In this document: positions 57,382-64,000 of the stretch, one piece after another
How the letters are laid out: each line of letters starts with the position of its first letter
Numbering within the stretch: the stretch's first letter is position 1
Source: Owenia fusiformis
Lineage: Eukaryota > Annelida > Polychaeta > Sabellida > Oweniidae
Direction of reading: 5' to 3'
Length of the DNA: 64,000 nt
Assembly: GCA_903813345.2 (NCBI GenBank)
Contig: CAIIXF020000005.1
Coordinates: forward strand, 21,515,375-21,579,374
Notes under the pieces: model-generated
Databases searched by the model: none
What the model saw: only the letters and a program-made list of their open reading frames with translations
What the model was told of the DNA's origin: nothing
Translations under genes and position numbers: made by a program

Positions 57382-57461
57382 ATAACAAGCAAATCTAGTT
57401 TTGGGAAGTCACAAATATGACTGAGGCATTCCTGTTCAGATTCAGAGAGGGAAGATGACAT
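57382..57461 (-). CDS. candidate first coding exon of an unidentified gene
   Basis: The ATG at 57461 opens MSSSLSESEQECLSHICDFP, followed by KLDLLV, and ends at an ideal donor GTGAGT (phase 2). An upstream in-frame stop (TGA) supports this start. The exon would begin at 57545 after the acceptor TTCTTTTGTGCATTTCCAG, and an upstream leader exon could end at 57888 with AA then GTAAGT. Splice signals are good and the peptide is plausible, but no downstream exon or family was identified. Confidence 0.35.
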
Positions 57462-57888
57462 TGAAATCCCCTGTGAAATCCACAAATTAAATCTGGTAGG
57501 CACATCGAAGCAGAGGCAGAATCAAGGAGTTCTGGAACCTGCTTTCTGGAAATGCACAAAAGAAATAGCTATATAGTTTGCGCATGCGCAATATGACCCA
57601 AAATATGGTCCCTAATTTTGAAACAACATGGGTCATTTGGAGGCGCTGACATCGAGCTTAACTCCAAGACCCTGATGCTATTTACATCAAATATACAATA
57701 TTTATTATCACATCAATGTGTGAGTAAATTTCTAGAATCCTATGTGCAATAAAAGATACTGAAATTTGATGAGATTGCCTCTAACTTTAAAAAATTTCAA
57801 AAATCAAAAATTACACCATCATTATTCAAATTAGAAAAAATCTATGTGTTTTCAAACTACGTTATCTAACAGAAATACTGAACTTACT

Positions 57889-59663
57889 TAAAAGCCGTGA
57901 ACTCCATCGTAATCACCTGGAATCCCTGAATCCTGTAAACATTATCGGTTGATCTAAATATCCATGAATCTACTAAAATCCGTTCAAATAGGCTGAGCCA
58001 GTTCAATTTGTTTTCAGCGCCATCGATACTTTAAAATTACGAACGAAAGGGAAAGACCCCTTGGAATCAACTAAAAAATGATAAAACAGTTAGCGATTAT
58101 TGTTTTGTTTGACATTCTCTCTTGATTTTAAGTACAGAAATGCCAAGTTGGTGCTCAAAGCCATCCACAAACAATTTATGAATGACCGATGTTGTTGTTT
58201 TGTGGCTGAAATGCAAAATTTAAAAAACAGGTCACGTGACCTGAGAAGGTCTTTTGGCATTTCAGCAATTTGGCGGATTCAAGAGTAGAAACCGCTCCAG
58301 ATGATGGCTTCAAATTGCCATAAGAACTTCGAATTGATGCACAATACGGCTGACTTATGCGTATTTAGATCATACGCATACGTTGAATTCAAGAATTAGT
58401 TGCTAAAAGGCTAAAAATACTGAAAACTTCGAGTCCGAAGACGACCCTCTTCAAAAGTCAGGGCTTCACCATTTTGGGTAATTTTGACACGACAATATGA
58501 CTGGACCGCAATTGATTCAAGTCTCCTAACAAAAGTACTTATCCAGGTATTTTTATATTTAGACACCATATGTATTTTAGACTACTTTTTATTTATCAAT
58601 AGATTTTTAACCACAGATCTGTAAGAAAAAAATTTGCCCAAAACATTCTGAACTAATGTTTCCTCAGAATTGTTTTTGTCATTTAGCTGATTTTCTGATC
58701 ACATATTTTTTTCGACGTGAAGAAATCAATTCCCAACAAAAACTTAATGCGGGGATTGGGAACTACACGTCAATTTTATCATCTACTGGTTATTTTGTAT
58801 CGGCTAACTACGGGTTTCATCCGAGATTGAGTGTTTACAACTTCAGGGGACCATGTCAAAATCGATCCCTGAGAATTAACATTTTTTTCTGAAAATCAAT
58901 TACTGCTGACTAAGTGGCTGATAACTCGAGAAATATATAAGAATGGGCAATAAAACGTTCAAATCACGTCCGCGAGTTAAGGGGGGTGCGTTTTGTACTA
59001 AAATCACATAAATAACTAATCTCAGAAAAAAATGCCCAAAACATGTATACGACCCCAATTTTCAAAATTATCGAAACCCAGTTTCAAAACTTTTCTCTTT
59101 GAGGTCTTCTTTCTCACCCACCATACCTTATTTTGCTTATTATTCGTCAAATATAGTTACATCCCGATATCTCCAAACGTTTCCCGAAATATCGGCCAAA
59201 ACCATTACGTTTATCGATATTAAAAGTCAATTTATGCACAGGTGTCATTTTATATGATTTTTGGAGGCGGGACTATATTCTGTAGAAAAGCACGATTTTC
59301 GCGTAGTTTTCAGGTTAATGCCGAATCACCGCGACAATTGATTTCTGGGTTTGGCTGCCCAGCTGTAGATAACGAAACAAAACTAACTGATAAATCAAAT
59401 TGGCCTCCGCGTGATTAGTAACGTCATATACAAAATATAGCTTTGATTTATTGGTTCCATAGTAATCACAACGTCACGGCAACCATAGATTGTTGTGTAA
59501 ACAAATAACAAAACATTTTGGCATTATGACGTCATGATCTAATGGACCAAAACGGGCCACGTGGGGACCAGTGAGAGATCACGTGGGGGCCAATAACGTC
59601 ACAAACAATTCGAATATTTCTATGTAAGTTCATCTCTCTGGTTAATATATCAGAAACAAGTCA
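57889..59663. other. intergenic; possible promoter region of the 57-kb candidate gene
   Basis: No coding frame accepted. Four CRE-like ACGTCA words lie within about 180 bp (near 59423, 59470, 59528 and 59596), and GGTCACGTGACC is at about 58231. No TATA box linked to a transcript start could be assigned. Confidence 0.35.
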
Positions 59664-59841
59664 AATTCTTTACTTCAGAGAATATTTTTAATTTATTGAG
59701 ACTTTCGACTAATATCCCTTAGTCTTTTTCAAAATATAACAGCATGTATACATTTATATTTTATGTTATATTTTGAAAAAGACTAAGGGATATTAGTCGA
59801 AAGTCTCAATAAATTAAAAATATTCTCTGAAGTAAAGAATT
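59664..59841. mobile_element. 178-bp near-perfect hairpin element
   Basis: AATTCTTTACTTCAGAGAAT and ATTCTCTGAAGTAAAGAATT are exact inverses, and the arms continue through GAGACTTTCGACTAATATCC and inverse. The loop is around GCATGTATACATTTATATT. Confidence 0.85.
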
Positions 59842-59921
59842 CGAATATTGCTTATGAAGCAGCTATAACGATCGTTAGAGTGAAATAGTTTTCACACTAC
59901 TGATAAGAAAACATGTCCAAA

Positions 59922-60180
59922 TACGAGGGTTGATCCAAAAGTTCCGAACCATTTGCTCTAAAAATCTTAATACTATATGAAAATTGTTCATATTTGGCCA
60001 CAACCACCCAATCAATACCAGTTTCATTTTGTGTAAAAAACATGCAATAAATTTGACCAGCAACACAGGTATCTGGTTACCATAGTAACATGACAACAGG
60101 GTCTGTGGAGCAAGAGTACGACATAACGTAGAGGTGGAAAAAAGTTGAATCTAAAAGAGGGTACAGGGTACCAAATTTCA
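59922..60180 (+). mobile_element. mariner-like 5' fragment
   Basis: TACGAGGGTTGATCCAAAAG then TTCCGAACCATTTG is the characteristic TIR of mariner elements. About 170 bp later a short frame MTTGSVEQEYDIT-like start is broken by a stop. The transposase body and the 3' TIR are absent. Confidence 0.5.
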
Positions 60181-60207
60181 AATGTGTCAGTCATGCCTGC
60201 CTATTAA

Positions 60208-60240
60208 CCATGGGCTTTCAACTCTAGTTGAAAGCCCATG
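60208..60240. repeat. ATGGGCTTTCAA palindrome
   Basis: ATGGGCTTTCAACT and AGTTGAAAGCCCAT around one or two bases. A perfect 24-bp form, ATGGGCTTTCAA and inverse, is at about 27629-27652. Half copies are near 40731 and 55824. Confidence 0.75.
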
Positions 60241-60333
60241 CTATTAACTAATTATTTTTTCAATTTGTCCATATTTCATTGTTAGTTCTTGATTTATTTC
60301 GCAAAACAGTCTCTTATCCCCTTATTTACACTT

Positions 60334-60402
60334 ATGTGTTTGATCAAAGGGTCAGCAGATATACTAAGTTAGTATATCTGCTGACCCTTTGATCAAACAC
60401 AT
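60334..60402. repeat. perfect 33-bp inverted repeat with 3-base loop
   Basis: ATGTGTTTGATCAAAGGGTC continues for 33 bases, then AGT, then the exact inverse ending GACCCTTTGATCAAACACAT. There are no mismatches. It is too perfect and too tight for a usual miRNA precursor. A very young foldback is likeliest. Confidence 0.9.
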
Positions 60403-60544
60403 CTTTAAATTTACCATTATCTGTCTCAGAAAGCCACTCAAGAACAGCAAGACTTAATTTAATGTTCAAAAGCATGTCTTGTCTTGCAATTTGTACTTCA
60501 GGTCACTATAAAGATAAACGTCAGAGGGAGGCATATATAGAGAG

Positions 60545-61396
60545 AAGGATGCAAGGGATTTGCTACACCTCTGCGTTGCTGTTGTTCTGAAATGTTTCAT
60601 ATCTATGTTTGATAAATATTATTGTATAGATGTGTTTGTAGTAACTAAACCTTTATGCCCTTAAAATGTATTTATTTGGGGGGAGGGGGCATTCGGGGGC
60701 TCAAGTGGACCACCCCCTTGGCCAAATATTCTCTCAAAATCAGTACAATTTTTCAAGATTCTGAGCATTTTCAAGTGAATCTGGGCCACTTGAAAATTGT
60801 CAAATGTTCACCCCTTGATCCTTTTGAAAAGTGAGCCCTTAAATTGGCAAAAGCTGGTTATACGAACCGGCCTGATATGACCTAGCTTGCAAGTTTGAAC
60901 TTTTCTTGAGTTTATTTTCCTTGTACCCTTGCGTGCTTTAGATTTTGTAGGACGCAAAACAAAGAATCTACTTCTTATGGCCCTACTTATTTAGTTGGCT
61001 TTAGATTCATAACTATACAAATCCAAATTGAATCAAAATTGATAAAATCAAAAGACAGTTCTTTTAAACTATATACATGTACATGTATAAAATTTAATTT
61101 GACCTCCTAAAAATATGCACGATGCGCCACTGTTACAATGTGATGGGAAAAGCACAAATATTTTTACTGAGGAGGTAAGAAACGTTCACATTCAAAATTA
61201 TGTGCTTGAATACAACAAATATCTTACACTCCCCAGGGACCGATTCTGAAGTTCTATAAACATAGTAATATTTCCAGCAACTTCATATGGACTGAGAAAT
61301 TGAAGGTCACAGGGTTTTTATAAAAATATATTCCAAAAATTCTTGACACCCTGTAAATCGTAGGTCGTAGGGTCGAAGGGTTTTTAGTACATTCCA
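60545..61396. repeat. duplicated block, related to 15127-16815
   Basis: GGGATTTGCTACACCTCTGC, AAATGTTTCATATCTATG, CACCCCTTGATCCTTTTG, GATGCGCCACTGTTACAATG, then CAACTTCATATGGACTGAGA and a CCTTCGACC repeat. It lacks the tRNA-like segment of the other copy. Confidence 0.75.
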
Positions 61397-61729
61397 TATT
61401 ATTGATGTGTGTCACATTTGTGCACAATATTATAATAAATATGTAATAGGCCTACATATTCACAATTGGGTTGAATTCTAAAAGAATTTCAATTTTTTGG
61501 CGCAAAGTTTCGACTAGTCCCCTAAACGGGCGGGGTTTAGTCTCCAACTGGTTCAAGCGCTCAGTAAAAAGGGTTTTAAGAGATCACGGATCCCAGAATT
61601 TCACCGCGGGACACTGCATAATGTGTGCGTACGGGATGCATTTACAATAAAGATTTTGCAGGCAACTTTTCCCCGGGGTTATATCCAGGCTTATATCATA
61701 TGTTTGCCAGGATGTTTGCACGGGAAATA

Positions 61730-62250
61730 CGGCTTTGTATAAAAAAACCTCCTACCTCATACCCACCTACCCACGTATGTTGGACAAGATACAGTCTTTG
61801 AAGGGTTCAATTTTAAAGATCTTAGTTTATTAAATCTTAGTTTATGATGAATTATAGATGCATTTGTAACGACCTTTGATAGCAAAGTGCTACTACAGCC
61901 CAGCTGGGTTCGATTCTCACTCGGGGCATCGAATTAAGCACACTTTCTTATCTGGCTTGTTGGACCTATGCTCGCGGTCGTTAGTTGGTTAGTATTCCCT
62001 TAAGGCGCCCTCGGGTCATTACATTACAATGCACCCATATGCCTTTATTTATGGATCTATCATCCGTCTAGTCATAAAATAAAGCCGGAATTGTAGAAAT
62101 GTTAATAATTAGAGCTATTTTGGGACTTAAAAAACTTTGAACCCTTCAATGACTGTATCATGTTAATAATTAGAGCTATTTTGGGACTTAAAAAACTTTG
62201 AACCCTTCAATGACTGTATCATGTCCCACGTAGGTGGGTAGGTAGGTATG
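61730..62250. mobile_element. tRNA-core long-TIR element, second copy with an internal duplication
   Basis: CGGCTTTGTATAAAAAAACC and the same arms as 10847-11351, in inverse orientation. CAGCTGGGTTCGATTCTCAC is the B-box-like core on the plus strand. A segment of about 60 bp (TTAATAATTAGAGCTATTTT...) is tandemly doubled at about 62102-62222. The right terminus is incomplete. Confidence 0.78.
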
Positions 62251-62254
62251 AGGT

Positions 62255-62880
62255 AGGTATGCCTTAAAACCGTAACTTTATCGAACTTTAACTTTTTTCA
62301 AGAAGAATGAATGAATTTTTATGTAGGTATTTTCAAAACACGTTACTTTGCCTTAAAAACGTAACTTTATTGGACTTTGACATTTCTACACGAACGATTG
62401 ATGAATTTTTATCTAGCCATTTTCAAAACACGTTACTTTGCCTTAAAAACGTAACTATTGGACTTTTTCTGCGAAGAATGGATGAATTTTTATGTAAGCA
62501 TTTTCAAAACACGTTACTTTGCCTTCAAAAAGTAACTTTATAAGACATTTCTACACGAACGATTGATGAATTTTTATCTAGCCATTTTCAAAACACGTTA
62601 CTTTGCCTTAAAAACGTAACTTTATTGGACTTATACCCTGTCAACGCAGCAAAGTCTAGAGTACCGACAATTGTCGGTACTCAAGCCTTATCCTCGTAGA
62701 ATAGCTGATTTTTCATGTAAGCATTTTCAAAACACGTTATTTTGCCTAAAAACGTAACTTTATTGGACTTAAACTTTTCGCCTAAACTTTTATCCATCGG
62801 AATAGGTGATTTTTCAGTAGAAATTTTCAAAACAAGTTACTTTGCCTTAAAAACGTAACTTTATTGGACTTAAAGGGGGC
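62255..62880. repeat. about 80-bp minisatellite
   Basis: Roughly seven units built on TTTTCAAAACACGTTACTTT, GCCTTAAAAACGTAACTTTA, TTGGACTT and ACGATTGATGAATTTTTATC. One unit is interrupted by CTAGAGTACCGACAATTGTC (62655-62678). A 78-codon frame across it is repeat-derived. Confidence 0.85.
62663..62678. repeat. ACCGACAATTGTCGGT palindrome, isolated copy
   Basis: Perfect 16-bp copy preceded by GTCTAGAGT, the same flank as the copy at 43657-43672. Confidence 0.9.
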
Positions 62881-63104
62881 CACCACCATGGTCACATGAT
62901 CAGTCGTGTGGAGGGAAGCTCCCAGTTGAAATAAGAGCACTGTCTTCCTTTGGTTTATGTGAAAAGTAGCTAATACCCTCATGTATTGGTCAGTTTGTGT
63001 GTCACACGACTAATCCACACCATATGCTTCATTCAACATATTTTATGCTATTAAGCTGCATATAAATACACTACTTTGCAGTAAAAACGTACTACTGGAT
63101 GAAC

Positions 63105-63512
63105 TAAGGTTAGGGTAATTAAATTAGTTGTTTCTCATTCTTGCCCGCGTGTGGCCCAATCCCCCTCCACCTTTTTTCTGCCATTTCAGAGAAAAAAACA
63201 CCGTACCTCGCGCGCATCCATGGCGTGTGAAACACTTTTTTTTTACTTTTTATGGATCAGGATAATTGACAATATCGTGGTACTGATATATGATCAAATA
63301 TGCCAGTAAAGTAGGCTAAATTCAACATATAAATTCAACATAAACTCAGTTTATTTCCTTCAAAATTAGTTATTTGTTTTTACAGTTATTTTAAAGAAAA
63401 AAATCATCCCGTCCCTCATCAGCATTTTAGATAGACAAAAAGGTAAACCGTCATTCCCGTATCAGTAAAAATAGAAGAAAGAGAAACAACTAATTTAATA
63501 ACCCTGGCCTAA
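63105..63512. mobile_element. about 408-bp TIR element
   Basis: TAAGGTTAGGGTAATTAAAT with AGTTGTTTCTC at the left. GAGAAACAACTAATTTAATA with ACCCTGGCCTAA at the right. No coding capacity, and the target duplication is unclear. Confidence 0.65.
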
Positions 63513-64000
63513 CATAAAATACAAAGCCACTAGCTAGCTCATTCAGTATACTTACCCCTTGCAAATTGTAATTTATTGAATTCACAGTAAACCCATCAAT
63601 ATAAAAAACAAAGAATATTGTTCTCATGAATCTATTATTCATGTTAAACTAACTATGAAAATATAAATATGAAATAATATGTTAGCTTGAAGTCATATAT
63701 AAGATGAAAATATATGTTCATGCATTTGCATTTTTCCAAAGGGAATATATTCCTATGTAAGTAAATACAGGTGCAATATATAATTTATATGTATATCTAT
63801 GTCATCTGTCTATACATGCGCGTATAGTGATATACATTTGAACAAGATGATGGTTCTGGAAAGAAATGAGCGTGGCAGATTTGCTAAAAAAGCCACAAAC
63901 ACCACAAAAGCAAGACCAATTTGAAAGTAAGTTCATTATTCTCAAGGGTACACTTCAAGTGAAAGCTACATTGCTACAGGGTGGCCTAATGAGACGAATG
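63513..64000. other. intergenic; left end of a TA-flanked element at the window edge
   Basis: AT-rich. At 63975 TA is followed by CAGGGTGGCCTAATGAG, the terminus type seen at 24397, 32845 and 54378. The rest of that element lies outside the window. Confidence 0.45.

Noticed and set aside
60334-60402. miRNA precursor
   Set aside because: The stem is perfectly paired with a 3-base loop; animal pre-miRNAs have mismatches and larger loops. Kept as a structural finding only.

Overview
This is a metazoan nuclear DNA window: AT-rich, gene-poor and saturated with transposable elements. Coding exons are separated by kilobase-scale introns with GT/AG junctions. I infer an invertebrate, probably marine, from the dense mixture of foldback elements, Helentron-like elements with GTCC/GGAC microsatellite cores, tRNA-like SINE heads and a Crypton-type recombinase gene. 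The species cannot be fixed from sequence alone.

The backbone is one gene on the minus strand, an orthologue of the coiled-coil protein FAM184A. Exon 1 is at 44030-44170, exon 2 at 20009-20881, exon 3 at 10497-10617, exon 4 at 9462-9643 and exon 5 at 6055-6261. They join in phase to give the first 508 codons. No later exon was recognised in 1-6054, so the 3' half should lie beyond the left edge. Introns 1 to 4 are about 23.1, 9.4, 0.85 and 3.2 kb, and nearly all of that sequence is repeats.

Nested in intron 1 on the same strand is a complete three-exon gene (31213-31645, 30461-30889, 29803-30200). It encodes a 419-residue tyrosine recombinase of the Crypton-derived DUF3504/KIAA1958-like family. 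Four of the five expected active-site residues are present. The HxxR histidine is a tyrosine.

Repeat content by region. 1-6 kb: a 537-bp foldback and two Helentron-like elements. 7-11 kb: a LINE relic split by a 989-bp element with a 6-bp target duplication, a tRNA-bearing foldback with a 9-bp duplication, and a third MITE. 11.6-17.4 kb: a long inverted-repeat element packed with minisatellites, MITEs and a tRNA-like gene. 17.7-20.0 kb: a Helentron-like element ending about 10 bp from the exon 2 splice donor. 21-23.7 kb: a minisatellite with higher-order duplication. 24-29 kb: TA-flanked and 6-bp-duplication elements, one with its empty site preserved 0.6 kb away. 32-38 kb: a 4-kb inverted-repeat element inside an older MITE. 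40-44 kb: foldbacks and a repeated 16-bp palindrome. 45-50 kb: a 4-kb element interrupting a tandem duplication. 52-64 kb: intergenic repeats, a mariner fragment, a perfect hairpin and a 3' minisatellite. Two weak candidate exons of an unidentified minus-strand gene lie at 55.2-57.9 kb.

No CRISPR array, rRNA or prokaryotic operon is present. All coordinates were read by eye. Exon edges rest on splice consensus plus frame, and transposon edges rest on inverted repeats and target-site duplications.
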